From Sphingomonas soli NBRC 100801 (GTDB taxonomy: Bacteria; Pseudomonadota; Alphaproteobacteria; Sphingomonadales; Sphingomonadaceae): a stretch of 64,000 nt of DNA. Positions 1-9,347 of this stretch are shown in pieces. Both the position numbers and the translations under genes were made by a program. The stretch spans positions 62,001-126,000 of the forward strand of contig NZ_BCTZ01000013.1 in NCBI RefSeq assembly GCF_001591025.1, read 5' to 3'. Position 1 is the first letter of the stretch. Each line of letters starts with the position of its first letter. The notes below the pieces were generated by a model that saw only the letters and a program-made list of their open reading frames with translations, was not told where the DNA came from and did no database searches.

Positions 1-624
<624 letters not shown>

Positions 625-655
625 TCAATCATAAAATCGATCACAGGGACGTGTT

Positions 656-1726
656 TCAGTTACTTAGTTGCGCAAGCTCGTGACGCGCGGCGTGCAGCGT
701 CATCTGGGTCCGCACAGCGGCAAGGTTATGCTCCGCGAGATGGCTGCCGCAGCCGGGCATGCTGCCCTCCAGATCGGGGCGCTCGCCGATCGCGAGGCAA
801 TGTTCCCATGCGCCGGCCGCAAGCGGCAGCCAGTCCTGCACCGCGCGAGCAGGATCGATCATCGCCTTGTCGAGCAGCAGGTTGCCGAGGACGAAGTAGA
901 AATCCGGCGATTTTCCCCAGTTGGGAAGTTCCGCATCGGCCAGCTCGAGCGCGGCTTCGAGCCGCCCTGTCTTGCTGAGGCAGCGCATCTGGCGAATGAC
1001 CAGCCCGTGCCGCCAGTTCTCGCCGCTCGCGGTGCCGGTGAGCGACTGTGCGTAATAATCCGACGCCGCCTGCAGGTCGGCGTTCATCTCGCTATCCTTG
1101 CCGAGCTGGTAGAGCAGATAGGGATCGCCGGGCCGCGCGCTCAGCTCCGCCAGCAGCAACGGCCCGTTGCGGCCGCGCTTGCGGGCAAGCTGGTCTTCCA
1201 GATAGCCGTCATGTCCCACCTGCAATTCGATGCGCTCGCGCGGCAGCGGCGATACGGCCTGCTCGTGGATCCTGCCCTCATAGCGAACGCCGCGCGGCAG
1301 CAACCGCGTCATCCAGTTGCGCCGTGATGCGCCTTTGGGGCCCTGCTCCGCCTCCACTGCACTCTGCACGCAGAGCTTGCCCATGCGCGGGCGCCCCTTG
1401 CACCAGCGCCGAAGCTCGACGCCTCCTGAGATGATCCATTCGTCGGCGTCGAGAACTAGGTTCCAATCCGAATCGGCGATATCTAGCGCGTGATTGCGCG
1501 CGGCGGAGAAATCGTCCGGCCATTCCATATGGTGCACTTGCGCGCCCATGCTCGCCGCGAGCATCGGGGTGCCGTCAGTCGAGCCCGTATCGAGCACGAC
1601 CATCCGGTCCACATGCGGCCGCACGCTTTCGAGGCACCGCGCAATGCAGCGCGCCTCGTCGCGCACGATCATCACAAGCGCGATCTCGGGGGCTTTCGTG
1701 GGTGCAGCTTTTCGCATGGAGGCCAT
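656..1726 (-). CDS. glycosyltransferase family 2 protein
   Basis: A 356-residue GT-A fold glycosyltransferase. Near the N-terminus IALVMIVRDEARCIARCLESV and VLDTGSTDGT form the nucleotide-sugar binding start of GT2, and LVLDADEWI carries the DxD metal-binding motif. The C-terminal half is alpha-helical and repeat-like (LLYQLGKDSEMNADLQAASDYYAQSL), as in GT2 proteins that carry TPR-like tails. The acceptor is unknown; cell-surface glycan or peptide glycosylation are both possible. It is divergently placed with the GT32-methyltransferase gene, only 75 bp separating the starts. ATG 1726 is used; an in-frame ATG nine bases inside is an alternative. Confidence 0.85.
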   Translation of the reverse strand: MASMRKAAPTKAPEIALVMIVRDEARCIARCLESVRPHVDRMVVLDTGSTDGTPMLAASMGAQVHHMEWPDDFSAARNHALDIADSDWNLVLDADEWIISGGVELRRWCKGRPRMGKLCVQSAVEAEQGPKGASRRNWMTRLLPRGVRYEGRIHEQAVSPLPRERIELQVGHDGYLEDQLARKRGRNGPLLLAELSARPGDPYLLYQLGKDSEMNADLQAASDYYAQSLTGTASGENWRHGLVIRQMRCLSKTGRLEAALELADAELPNWGKSPDFYFVLGNLLLDKAMIDPARAVQDWLPLAAGAWEHCLAIGERPDLEGSMPGCGSHLAEHNLAAVRTQMTLHAARHELAQLSN

Positions 1727-1801
1727 GATGCCCCGAACAAGGCAAACATAGTGTTAACCATGCCGCTTTATCGTCGCACCCAACGGGCGGGAGGAAAGAC
1801 G

Positions 1802-3079
1802 ATGATCCCCAAGATAATGCACTTCATCTGGGTGGGCGACGAAAGCAAATGCCCCACCAATTGCATGGACACCTGGCGGGCGCTCAACCCCGACTGGGAG
1901 TTCCTCGTCTGGGGCAATCAGGATCTTGCCGAGCAGGACTGGTTCAACCGCGCGCATATGGACGCGATGTACAGCCGCGAGCTGAACGGCGTGGCAGACA
2001 TGATGCGCTGGGAGATTCTCCATGCGAAGGGCGGCGTCGTCGTCGATGCGGATAGCATCGCGCTGCGCCCGCTCGACGATCACCTGCTGGACTGCGAGGC
2101 ATTCGCTTGCTGGGAAAACGAGATCGCCCGGCCCGGGCTGATCGCTGCGGGCTATTTCGGCTGCGAGGCGGGCAATCCCTTTGTCGAACAGATCATCCGC
2201 GACATCCATGACGAGCCCAGCGTAACCCACGAAAAGGCATGGAAGACCGTGGGGCCGCAACGGCTGACCGACGCCTATCGCAAATATAATTATTCGCGCC
2301 TGCGCATCTATCCGAGCCATTATTTCATCCCGCAGCATTTCACCGGGCGGGGCTATGATGGCCCGGATCCGGTCTATGCCGATCAGCTGTGGGGATCGAC
2401 GCTGCGATCCTATGATCAGATCCACAAGCGCGAGATCGCCGTTCCGGCCGCGCCCGTATCAAGGCTGGAGGCGAAGCACGCGCCCTATTTCGTCCAGCGC
2501 GTCAACGTCAGCAACGCATTCGCCGGGCTGGGCCGCGGCGCCGTGCTCCGCGAATTCTGCGCGGGCAAGCGCGCGCTCCATGTCGGCTGCGCCGATTGGC
2601 CCATCACCGATCTCAGCCGCTCGCTGCACCTGTTCCTCGAATCGATCTGCGCGTCGCTGGACGGCGTCGATCCGCACACCGAAGCGCTCGACATGCTGCG
2701 TCCGCATGTGAAGGGCGGGCTCTTCTCCAGCCTCGCGGAAGCGACCGGCAGCTATGATGTGGTGCTGGTGCCCGAGGTCATGGAGCATGTCGCCAATGTC
2801 GAGGAATTCCTGGGCGAGCTTCAGGCGATCGACGCGGCGGAATTCCTGATCTCCGTCCCCGATGCCTTCCAGTGCCGCGGGCGGCATTTCGATTATGTCG
2901 AGAGTACCGAGACCTTTGTCGAGGTCGTCCATCCCGACCATAATGTCTGGTACACGCCCTATACCTTCGCCAACACCGTCCAGAAATATAGCGATCTCGC
3001 GCTCGAACAGATGTGGTTCTTCAACCACATCTCGCTGCTCGCACGATTCTCGAAAAAGCAGATTGCGCTCGCAGCCTAA
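1802..3079 (+). CDS. GT32-type glycosyltransferase fused to a methyltransferase domain
   Basis: A 425-residue two-domain protein. Residues 1-210 look like the DXD sugar-binding family (GT32): MIPKIMHFIWVG at the start, W-x-LNPDWEFLVW, and GGVVVDADSIALRPL with the DxD. Residues from about 240 look like a class I SAM-dependent methyltransferase (KRALHVGCADW as motif I, YDVVLVPEVMEHV as the post-motif). Substrates are unknown; a glycan that is both glycosylated and methylated is an inference from the fusion. The ATG at 1802 is chosen because GAGGAAAG lies a few bases upstream and the conserved IPKIMHFIW start follows. The 3' end overlaps the convergent acyl-CoA dehydrogenase by four bases. Confidence 0.8.
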   Translation: MIPKIMHFIWVGDESKCPTNCMDTWRALNPDWEFLVWGNQDLAEQDWFNRAHMDAMYSRELNGVADMMRWEILHAKGGVVVDADSIALRPLDDHLLDCEAFACWENEIARPGLIAAGYFGCEAGNPFVEQIIRDIHDEPSVTHEKAWKTVGPQRLTDAYRKYNYSRLRIYPSHYFIPQHFTGRGYDGPDPVYADQLWGSTLRSYDQIHKREIAVPAAPVSRLEAKHAPYFVQRVNVSNAFAGLGRGAVLREFCAGKRALHVGCADWPITDLSRSLHLFLESICASLDGVDPHTEALDMLRPHVKGGLFSSLAEATGSYDVVLVPEVMEHVANVEEFLGELQAIDAAEFLISVPDAFQCRGRHFDYVESTETFVEVVHPDHNVWYTPYTFANTVQKYSDLALEQMWFFNHISLLARFSKKQIALAA

Positions 3080-4218
3080 AGGCTGCGGGCGATCAGCAGC
3101 TTCATGATCTCGCTCGATCCGCCATAGATTCGCTGCACGCGCGAATTCCGCCACATCCGCGCGATAGGATAGTCGTTTACATAGCCATAGCCGCCATGGA
3201 GTTGCAGGCACTCGTCGACCACCTGCCCCTCCGCCTCTGTCACCCATAGTTTCGCGATCGCCGCGCTGGTCAGGTCGAGCGTGCCGGCAAGCTGGCGCTC
3301 GATGCAGTCGTTGACATAGACGCGCGCGATCTCTGCCTTCGCCTTGCACTCGGCGAGCTTGAACTGAGTGTTCTGGAAATCGAAGATGCGCTGGCCAAAC
3401 GCCTTGCGCTCCCGCGTATATTCCGACGTGACCTGAATCGCCTTTTCCATCGTGATGACGCTGGAGACCGCGATCACCAACCGTTCGCGCGGCAGCTCGG
3501 CCATCAATTGGCGGAAGCCCTGGCCTTCGGTCGTGCCGAGCAGATTCTCGGCGGGAACCCAAACATCGTCGAAGAAGAGCTCGCTGGTGTCCTGCGCGTC
3601 GAGGCCGATCTTGTCGAGCGCCTTGCCCCGCCGGAAACCCTCGGCACTTCCGGTTTCGACCACCAGCAGCGAAACGCCCTTTGCGCCCTGTTCGGGATCG
3701 GTCTTCGCGACGACAATGATGAAATCGGCGATCTGGCCGTTCGAGATGAAGGTCTTGGCGCCGTTGATCCGGTACCCGTTGCCGTCCTTCAGCGCGGTGG
3801 TGCGGATCGATTGCAGGTCCGATCCCGCGCCCGGCTCGCTCATCGCGATCGCCGCGACGCTCTCGCCCGAGCAGAGCTTGGGCAGCCAGCGCTTCTTCTG
3901 CTCCTCGGTGCCGTGGGCAAGAACGTAGGGCAGGATGATGACGTTGTGCAGCGACAGCGCAAAGCCCTCGACGCCGTGGCGCACCACCTGCTCGACCAGG
4001 ATCGCGTCGTGGCGGAAATCGCCGCCCGATCCGCCATATTCTGCGGGGATCGACACGCCGAGCAGCCCGGCCTCGCCCGCCTGCCACCAGAAGGCGCGCT
4101 CCACCTGCCCCGCCTCGCGCCATTTCGCGATCCGCTCGGGCGGCGCTTCGCGCTCGAAGAAACGCGCCGCGCCATCCGCCAGCGCCACCAGTTCGGGATC
4201 CTCACGCCACGAAGTCAT
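3076..4218 (-). CDS. acyl-CoA dehydrogenase
   Basis: FAD enzyme (380 residues, normal family length) that makes the alpha-beta double bond in acyl-CoA. All three parts are visible: an N-terminal helical domain (residues 5-115), the beta domain with AIAMSEPGAGSDLQSI and FISNGQIADF, and the C-terminal helical domain with LQLHGGYGYVNDYPIARMWR. The usual YEGT position reads YGGS, so the catalytic base is probably the alternative helix-G glutamate, as in isovaleryl or long-chain type enzymes; substrate is not decidable. It is the last gene of a minus-strand catabolic set, separated from the dehydrogenase upstream by a palindromic repeat. Confidence 0.9.
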   Translation of the reverse strand: MTSWREDPELVALADGAARFFEREAPPERIAKWREAGQVERAFWWQAGEAGLLGVSIPAEYGGSGGDFRHDAILVEQVVRHGVEGFALSLHNVIILPYVLAHGTEEQKKRWLPKLCSGESVAAIAMSEPGAGSDLQSIRTTALKDGNGYRINGAKTFISNGQIADFIIVVAKTDPEQGAKGVSLLVVETGSAEGFRRGKALDKIGLDAQDTSELFFDDVWVPAENLLGTTEGQGFRQLMAELPRERLVIAVSSVITMEKAIQVTSEYTRERKAFGQRIFDFQNTQFKLAECKAKAEIARVYVNDCIERQLAGTLDLTSAAIAKLWVTEAEGQVVDECLQLHGGYGYVNDYPIARMWRNSRVQRIYGGSSEIMKLLIARSL

Positions 4219-4240
4219 AGATCAGCCCCTCAAGAATATC

Positions 4241-4321
4241 GTCATCCCCGCGAAAGCGGGGACCCAGGGTTATCGAGCGATGCCCTGCTTGGCTCTGGAT
4301 CCCCGCTTTCGCGGGGATGAC
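4241..4321. repeat. palindromic intergenic repeat (paired CCCCGC-GAAA-GCGGGG hairpins)
   Basis: Two 21-bp arms, 4241-4261 and 4301-4321, are perfect inverted copies. Each arm contains its own hairpin CCCCGC GAAA GCGGGG, with about 39 bases between arms. The form, ending in cccaggg and ctggat, is that of the dispersed REP-like element common in sphingomonads (family resemblance from memory). It sits between two co-oriented catabolic genes and may act on the mRNA, but no T-run follows. Confidence 0.85.
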
Positions 4322-4348
4322 GGATTTGGTTGCAGCGCTCGCGCAGCT

Positions 4349-5131
4349 TCACCCCCGCGGCGCCATCCGGATCGCGCCGTCGAGGCGCACATCCTCGCCA
4401 TTGAAATAGGAATTGCGCAGCATCTCGAGCGCGAGGCTGGCATAATCGTCGGGATTGCCCAGCCGCTTGGGGAAGGGCACGGCTGCGGCCAGCGCTTCCT
4501 TCACCTGGGGCGGGGCGGCGTTCATCAACGGCGTATCGAAGATGCCCGGCAGGATCGTGTTCACGCGAATCCCCTCGCCCGAAAGATCGCGCGCGATCGG
4601 CAGCGTCATGCCAACAATGCCGCCCTTCGACGCCGAATAGGCCGCCTGTCCGACCTGGCCGTCCTCGGCCGCCACGCTCGCGGTATTTACGATCGCGCCG
4701 CGCTCGCCGCTCTCGTCCGGATCGAGCGTCAGCATCCCCGCCGCGGATTTCACGATGCAGCGGAAGCTGCCGACCAGATTGACCTGGATCACCCAGTCGA
4801 ACGCCACTGCGGGGAACTGCTTGATTTCACCGGTATTGCGATCGCGGCTGACCGTCTTGAACGCATTGCCCACGCCTGCGCAATTGACCAGGATCCGCTC
4901 CTGCCCATTGGCTTCGCGCGCCTTGGCGAAGGCCGCGTCGACTTCCTCGTCCGAGCGGACATCGACCTTGCAGAACACCCCGCCCAGTTCGGCGGCGAGC
5001 GCCTCGCCCTTCTCCGCGTTCATGTCGAACAAGGCGACCTTCGCGCCCGCTGCCGCCAGCGCCCGCGCGGTTGCTGCGCCCAATCCCGATGCGCCGCCGG
5101 TGATGACGGCGGCCGTGCCTTCAAACTTCAT
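4349..5131 (-). CDS. SDR-family 3-hydroxyacyl-CoA dehydrogenase (HSD10-like)
   Basis: A 260-residue classical short-chain dehydrogenase. The Rossmann motif TGGASGLG is at residues 11-18, the NAG-type motif appears as VNCAGVG, and the catalytic pair is YSASK preceded by NTAS. The inserted stretch around NTGEIKQFP and the ending RLDGAIRM resemble 3-hydroxyacyl-CoA dehydrogenase type 2, so the likely step is NAD-dependent oxidation of 3-hydroxyacyl-CoA. ATG 5131 is chosen over longer frames because AGGAGAG precedes it and MKFEGTAAVITGG is the normal start. It overlaps the end of the CoA-transferase gene by 11 bases, so translation is probably coupled. Confidence 0.88.
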   Translation of the reverse strand: MKFEGTAAVITGGASGLGAATARALAAAGAKVALFDMNAEKGEALAAELGGVFCKVDVRSDEEVDAAFAKAREANGQERILVNCAGVGNAFKTVSRDRNTGEIKQFPAVAFDWVIQVNLVGSFRCIVKSAAGMLTLDPDESGERGAIVNTASVAAEDGQVGQAAYSASKGGIVGMTLPIARDLSGEGIRVNTILPGIFDTPLMNAAPPQVKEALAAAVPFPKRLGNPDDYASLALEMLRNSYFNGEDVRLDGAIRMAPRG

Positions 5132-6155
5132 TCTGCTCTCCTGATAGCCAGATTGGTGAGGTGGGTGTGGATGCCGGCGTCGCCGAGAAGCGCGGCGCGG
5201 GCGCGGGCGCGCCGCCGGCAAAGGTGCCACGCGCCGCATTGTGCGGATGCGCAGCTGCTTCGTCGAAGGTGAGGACGGGCGAAACGCACGCCTCGGGCGT
5301 GAAATGCGCTACCCAATCGTCGCGGCTGCGCGTCGCGAAGATCGCGACAAAGCGTTCGGCGCGCGCGGGCCATTGGCGCACGTCCATCTGCGCCTCTCCG
5401 CTTTCACCCAGCCCCGCCACCAGCGCCGCATAGAATTGCGGCTCGATCGCGCCCACGGCGACGCATTTGCCGTCCGCGCAGGCATAGCTTCGGTAAAAGG
5501 GCGCTGCACCACTCAACACATTGGCCGAAGGGCCATCGCGCCACATGCCTGCCGCCTTGAAGCCCCAGCTCATGCTGGCGAGCAACGCCGCACCATCGGT
5601 CATCGCGGCATCGACCACCTGGCCCGGCCCGCCCATCTTCACCGCCAGCAGCGCGCTGACCATGCCGAAGGCGAGCAGCATCCCGCCCCCACCGAAATCG
5701 CCGATATAATTGACCGGCACTGCGGGCGGCAGGCCCGGCGATCCGATCGCATCGAGCACCCCAGCGATCGCGATATAATTGATGTCATGGCCCGGTGCCT
5801 GCGCCAGCGGACCATCCTGCCCCCAGCCGGTCATGCGGCCGTAAACCAGCCCGGGATTGTCAGCGAGCAGCACTTCGGGGCCGAGCCCCAGCCGCTCCAT
5901 CACGCCGGGGCGGAACCCCTCGATGATCCCGTCCGCGCCGCGGCACAGCTCGCGCGCCTGCGCCACGCCTTCCGCCGATTTCATGTCCAGCGCGACCAGC
6001 TTGCGCGACCGCGCCAGCGCATGCGGCCCCAGCGCCGCCCCCGGCCGCTCGATCCGGATCACCTCCGCGCCATGATCGGCGAGCATCATCCCAGCAAAGG
6101 GGCCGGGGCCGATCCCGCCGAACTCGACGATACGGATGCCTGTGAGGACGGGCAT
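5121..6155 (-). CDS. class III CoA-transferase / alpha-methylacyl-CoA racemase family protein
   Basis: A 344-residue CaiB/Amacr-family protein. It opens MPVLTGIRIVEFGGIGPGPFAGMMLADHGAEVIRIERP, typical of racemases, and has NPGLVYGRMTGWGQDGPLA and GQVVDAAMTDGAALL, where the Asp of VDAAM matches the family catalytic position. Function is therefore either racemising 2-methylacyl-CoA before beta-oxidation or CoA transfer; the neighbours favour the first. The start at 6155 follows a weak ribosome site but gives the canonical N-terminus. A repeat element separates it from the upstream thiolase gene. Confidence 0.85.
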   Translation of the reverse strand: MPVLTGIRIVEFGGIGPGPFAGMMLADHGAEVIRIERPGAALGPHALARSRKLVALDMKSAEGVAQARELCRGADGIIEGFRPGVMERLGLGPEVLLADNPGLVYGRMTGWGQDGPLAQAPGHDINYIAIAGVLDAIGSPGLPPAVPVNYIGDFGGGGMLLAFGMVSALLAVKMGGPGQVVDAAMTDGAALLASMSWGFKAAGMWRDGPSANVLSGAAPFYRSYACADGKCVAVGAIEPQFYAALVAGLGESGEAQMDVRQWPARAERFVAIFATRSRDDWVAHFTPEACVSPVLTFDEAAAHPHNAARGTFAGGAPAPAPRFSATPASTPTSPIWLSGEQNEV

Positions 6156-6163
6156 CAGGAAAA

Positions 6164-6293
6164 TCCTCCCCCGGAGGGGGAGGGGGACCGCGAAGCGGTG
6201 GAGGGGGAATTGCCCCAAAGGATGGCGGATCGCGTGCGGAGACCCCCTCTCCACCAGCTTCGCTGGTCCCCCTCTCCCACCGGGAGAGGAATT
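6164..6293. repeat. GC-rich inverted dispersed repeat
   Basis: Left arm about 6165-6209 (ggaggggg, accgcgaagcggt, ggaggggg) and right arm about 6243-6293 (ccctctcc, accagcttcgctggt, ccccctctccc) are imperfect inverted copies. Each contains a small nested palindrome with a gcgaagc or gcttcgc centre. The same block structure recurs at 18671-18722, 19057-19118 and 19133-19183, so this is a repeat family in this genome. Confidence 0.75.
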
Positions 6294-6306
6294 AGGAGCA
6301 TCCCCC

Positions 6307-7458
6307 TCACAGCGCCTCGACGATGGTGACGTTCGCCAGCCCGCCGCCTTCGCACATCGTCTGCAGGCCGTAGCGCTTGCCCCGCTTGCGCAGCGCATGG
6401 ACCAAGGTGGTCATCAGCTTGGTGCCCGATGCCCCCAGCGGGTGGCCCAACGCGATCGCGCCGCCATTGACGTTGAGCCGTTCGGGATCGCCGCCAATGT
6501 GGTCGAGCCAGGCCAGCGGCACCGGCGCGAAGGCCTCGTTGACCTCGTACAGGTCGATATCGCCGATGTGCATGCCCGCACGCTTGAGCGCGCGTTCGGT
6601 GGCGAACAGCGGCTCTTCCAGCATGATCACCGGATCGCCGCCCGTCACGGTCAGGTGATGCACCCGCGCCATCGGCGTCAGCCCGTGCGCCTTGAGCGCA
6701 GCTTCGCTCACCACCATTACCGCCGATGCGCCGTCGCAGATCTGGCTGGCATTGCCTGCGGTGATCACCCCGCCCTCGGCGATCGTCTTGAGGGCACCCA
6801 GCCCTTCCATGCTCGCGTCGAAACGTACGCCTTCATCCTGCGCGTGCAGCCCCGGCCCCTCCGGCGTTTCGATCTCCAGCGCCAGTATCTCGTCGGCAAA
6901 GTCTCTCCGCTCGATGGCCGCCACCGCGCGACGATGGCTTTCTAGCGAGAAGGCGTCGAGCCGTTCGCGGTCATAGCCATATTTGCGCGCCATCATCTCG
7001 GCGCCCATGAACTGGCTGAACCCCTTCACGCCGAAGCGCGCCAGCGCCTTCTCGCTATAGGGCTTCGCGCCGACCACCGAAGTGCCCATCGGCACGCGGC
7101 TCATATGCTCGACGCCAGCGGCGATCACCACGTCCTGCGTGCCGGACATCACCGCCTGCGCGGCGAACTGGATCGCCTGTTGCGAGCTGCCGCACTGGCG
7201 GTCGATCGAGACTGCGGGAACGCTCTGCGGCAGCGTCGAGGCCAGCACGGCATTGCGGCCGATATGCAGCGCCTGTTCGCCCGCCTGCGTCACGCAGCCC
7301 ATGATCACATCGTCGATTGCGGCGGGATCGATCCCCGATCGTGCGGCGATCTCGGAAAGCACCGCGCCGCCCAGATCGGCCGGATGCCAGCCGATCAGCT
7401 TGCCATTCCTGCGCCCGCCCGCCGTGCGCGCCGCCGCCACGATATACGCTTCCGCCAT
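6307..7458 (-). CDS. acetyl-CoA C-acyltransferase (thiolase)
   Basis: Thiolase of 383 residues, cytoplasmic, cleaving 3-ketoacyl-CoA or condensing acyl-CoA. The nucleophilic Cys89 is in DRQCGSSQQA, the GHPLGASGTK histidine motif is near residue 340, and the second active Cys is in MCEGGGLAN near residue 369. It is the first gene of the minus-strand acyl-CoA operon (thiolase, racemase-like, dehydrogenase, acyl-CoA dehydrogenase); no enoyl-CoA hydratase is present here. The palindrome at 7491-7506 lies just ahead of the start, so this gene and probably the operon are under its control. Confidence 0.92.
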   Translation of the reverse strand: MAEAYIVAAARTAGGRRNGKLIGWHPADLGGAVLSEIAARSGIDPAAIDDVIMGCVTQAGEQALHIGRNAVLASTLPQSVPAVSIDRQCGSSQQAIQFAAQAVMSGTQDVVIAAGVEHMSRVPMGTSVVGAKPYSEKALARFGVKGFSQFMGAEMMARKYGYDRERLDAFSLESHRRAVAAIERRDFADEILALEIETPEGPGLHAQDEGVRFDASMEGLGALKTIAEGGVITAGNASQICDGASAVMVVSEAALKAHGLTPMARVHHLTVTGGDPVIMLEEPLFATERALKRAGMHIGDIDLYEVNEAFAPVPLAWLDHIGGDPERLNVNGGAIALGHPLGASGTKLMTTLVHALRKRGKRYGLQTMCEGGGLANVTIVEAL

Positions 7459-7490
7459 CCCGCTCTCCTTCGCCCCTCGCTGGAGCTTAA

Positions 7491-7506
7491 CTTACATGAA
7501 TGTAAG
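7491..7506. promoter_or_regulatory. candidate operator, perfect 16-bp palindrome
   Basis: CTTACATGAATGTAAG has 7-bp arms around a 2-bp centre. It starts 33 bases upstream of the thiolase ATG and lies in the thiolase-infA intergenic region. Size and symmetry fit a TetR-family operator of the kind that governs fatty-acid or branched-acid catabolism; the regulator is not in the window. Confidence 0.55.
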
Positions 7507-7612
7507 TGCCGAACCCTCGCGGCCAGCGCAAGTGGCAGTCGCGCTTTCCTTTTGCAGCGTCAGAGAGTAAAGGCACCGCGATTTAAGGCGCGCACACCCC
7601 AAGAGGTTATTT

Positions 7613-7831
7613 TTGGCCAAAGAAGAACTGCTCGAAATGCGCGGACAGGTCGTTGAGCTTCTGCCCAACGCCATGTTCCGCGTTAAGCTCGAAAACGATC
7701 ATGAGATTCTCGGCCATACGGCGGGCAAGATGCGCAAGAATCGCATCCGCGTGCTGGTCGGCGACGAAGTCCTCGTCGAACTCACGCCCTACGACCTGAC
7801 CAAGGGCCGTATCACCTACCGCTTCAAATAA
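7613..7831 (+). CDS. infA: translation initiation factor IF-1
   Basis: A 72-residue S1/OB-fold protein that binds the 30S A site during initiation. The translation [45 protein letters not shown] and the end [13 protein letters not shown] are canonical. It uses a TTG start at 7613 with AAGAGG seven bases upstream. The maf-like gene follows after nine bases, so the two are probably cotranscribed. Confidence 0.97.
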   Translation: MAKEELLEMRGQVVELLPNAMFRVKLENDHEILGHTAGKMRKNRIRVLVGDEVLVELTPYDLTKGRITYRFK

Positions 7832-7840
7832 GCCGCGCCC

Positions 7841-8410
7841 GTGCGGCTCGTTCTGGCATCGACATCGCCGCGCCGCCTCGATCTGCTCAAGCGGATCGGG
7901 ATCGAGCCTGCGCGCGTGGCTGCCCCCGACATCGACGAAGATCCCCTGCCCGGCGAGCTGCCACGCCCCTATGTGCTGCGCATCGCCGCGGCCAAGGCCC
8001 AGGCGGTGGAGCGCGCGGCGGACGAGATCGTGCTCGCGGGCGACACGACGGTGGCGGTCGGCCGCCGCATCCTCGCCAAGCCGGAAGACGAAGCGGATCT
8101 CCGCCGGATGCTGGGGCTGCTCTCGGGCCGTCGCCATCATTGCTATTCGGCGGTCTGCGCGATCGGCGCGGACGGCAAGGCGCGCACGCGCATCTCGGAC
8201 ACCATCGTCGCGTTCAAGCGGCTGACGAGCCAGGAGATCGACTGGTACGTCGCCTCGGGCGAAGGCATGGGCAAAGCGGGCGGATACGCCATCCAGGGCA
8301 AGGCGGAGAGCTTTGTGCGCTTCCTCTCGGGCAGCCATTCGGGCGTGGTGGGGCTGCCGGTGTTCGAAACCCGCGCGCTGCTTCTCGCCGCCGGGCTCCA
8401 GCTTGGCTGA
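7841..8410 (+). CDS. maf: Maf/Ham1-fold nucleotide pyrophosphatase
   Basis: A 189-residue Maf-like protein, a house-cleaning nucleoside triphosphate pyrophosphatase family (septum-formation inhibitor in older naming). Visible are LASTSPRRLDLLKRIG near the N-terminus, LAGDTTVAVGRRIL with the catalytic Asp, and GKAGGYAIQGKAESFV. The start is GTG at 7841, directly after infA. The 3' end overlaps the TTG start of the RNase gene, so infA, maf, the RNase gene and yacG form one tight operon. Confidence 0.93.
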   Translation: MRLVLASTSPRRLDLLKRIGIEPARVAAPDIDEDPLPGELPRPYVLRIAAAKAQAVERAADEIVLAGDTTVAVGRRILAKPEDEADLRRMLGLLSGRRHHCYSAVCAIGADGKARTRISDTIVAFKRLTSQEIDWYVASGEGMGKAGGYAIQGKAESFVRFLSGSHSGVVGLPVFETRALLLAAGLQLG

Positions 8411-9347
8411 GTGGCTCTACGAGGCCGGGATCGGCGAGAACCGCGCCGCCCTGATCTCACGCGGCAGCATCTGGAAGGCGCGAATCGAGCTGGAGCATAG
8501 CGGGCCGCGCGAAGGCAGCGTGGTCGAAGCGCGGATGACCGACCGCTCGACCGCGCGGGTCACGCTGGCCGACGGTAGCGAGGCGCTGTGCTCGCCCCTC
8601 CCCAAGGTGACCCAGGGCGGCCGCTTCCGCGCATTGATCGTGCGCGAGGCGATTCCCGAGCCGGGCCGCCCGAAGCTTCCCAAGGCGACGCCGACCGATG
8701 CGCCGCTCTGCGACGGGCCCGATCTCTTCGCCCGCATCACCGCATCCGGGCTGCCCGTGCGCATCGCCCGCGCGCATGAGCCCGACCTGCTCGAAGAGGC
8801 CGGCTGGTCCGAAGTGATCGAAGAGGCGTTTACCGGTGAGATCGCGTTTGCCGGGGGCGCGCTGCGCCTCTCGCCCACGCCTGCAATGGCCTTGTTCGAC
8901 GTCGATGGCCCCGCGCCGCACGACGCACTCGCCGTCGCCGCCGCGCACGCCGTGGCGCGCGCCTGCGAACGGCTGAACATCACCGGTTCGATCGGCGTGG
9001 ATTTTCCCACGCTCACCAGCAAGGCCGCGCGCCAGGCCGTGGCCGAGGCGATCGACGCCGCGCTGCCCCAGCCTTTCGAGCGCACCACGGTCAACGGATT
9101 CGGTTTTCTCCAGATCGTCCGCCGCCGCACCCGCCCGTCCCTGCCCGAACTGCTCCGCGCCGATCCGATCGGAGCGGAGACGCGTGCCGAGCTGCGCCGC
9201 GCCGAACGCCTTCCGCCGCCGCTTCCCTCTACCTATCTTGTGAGCCAGCGCATTGCCCGCCGCCTCGCGCAGCAGCCGGATTGGACCGCCGAACTGGCCC
9301 GGCGCATGGGCGGCACGATGCAGTTCACCAGTCCCAAGGAAGCATGA
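8403..9347 (+). CDS. ribonuclease E/G family protein
   Basis: A 314-residue compact RNase E/G-like protein, shorter than RNase G, giving MAEWLYEAGIGENRAALI at the start. The family catalytic segment is recognisable as MALFDVDGPAP, with the acidic residues expected to bind metal, and later NGFGFLQIVRRRTRPSL. TTG at 8403 is chosen because it overlaps the maf stop in a TTGGCTGA arrangement and yields the conserved AEWL start; no ATG is available nearby. It probably processes rRNA or mRNA in the cytoplasm. Its stop overlaps the yacG start (ATGA). Confidence 0.85.
   Translation: MAEWLYEAGIGENRAALISRGSIWKARIELEHSGPREGSVVEARMTDRSTARVTLADGSEALCSPLPKVTQGGRFRALIVREAIPEPGRPKLPKATPTDAPLCDGPDLFARITASGLPVRIARAHEPDLLEEAGWSEVIEEAFTGEIAFAGGALRLSPTPAMALFDVDGPAPHDALAVAAAHAVARACERLNITGSIGVDFPTLTSKAARQAVAEAIDAALPQPFERTTVNGFGFLQIVRRRTRPSLPELLRADPIGAETRAELRRAERLPPPLPSTYLVSQRIARRLAQQPDWTAELARRMGGTMQFTSPKEA

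Noticed and set aside
656..1327. Long plus-strand frames opposite the GT2 gene
   Set aside because: Arg/Ala/His-rich translation with no family features; the minus-strand frame has clear GT2 motifs.
2459..4123. A 554-codon minus-strand frame across the GT32 and acyl-CoA dehydrogenase genes
   Set aside because: Out of frame with the well-supported dehydrogenase and compositionally odd; an effect of high GC.
4241..4321. CRISPR-like array or terminator
   Set aside because: Only two inverted arms, no spacer series and no T-run; it is a REP-like palindrome.
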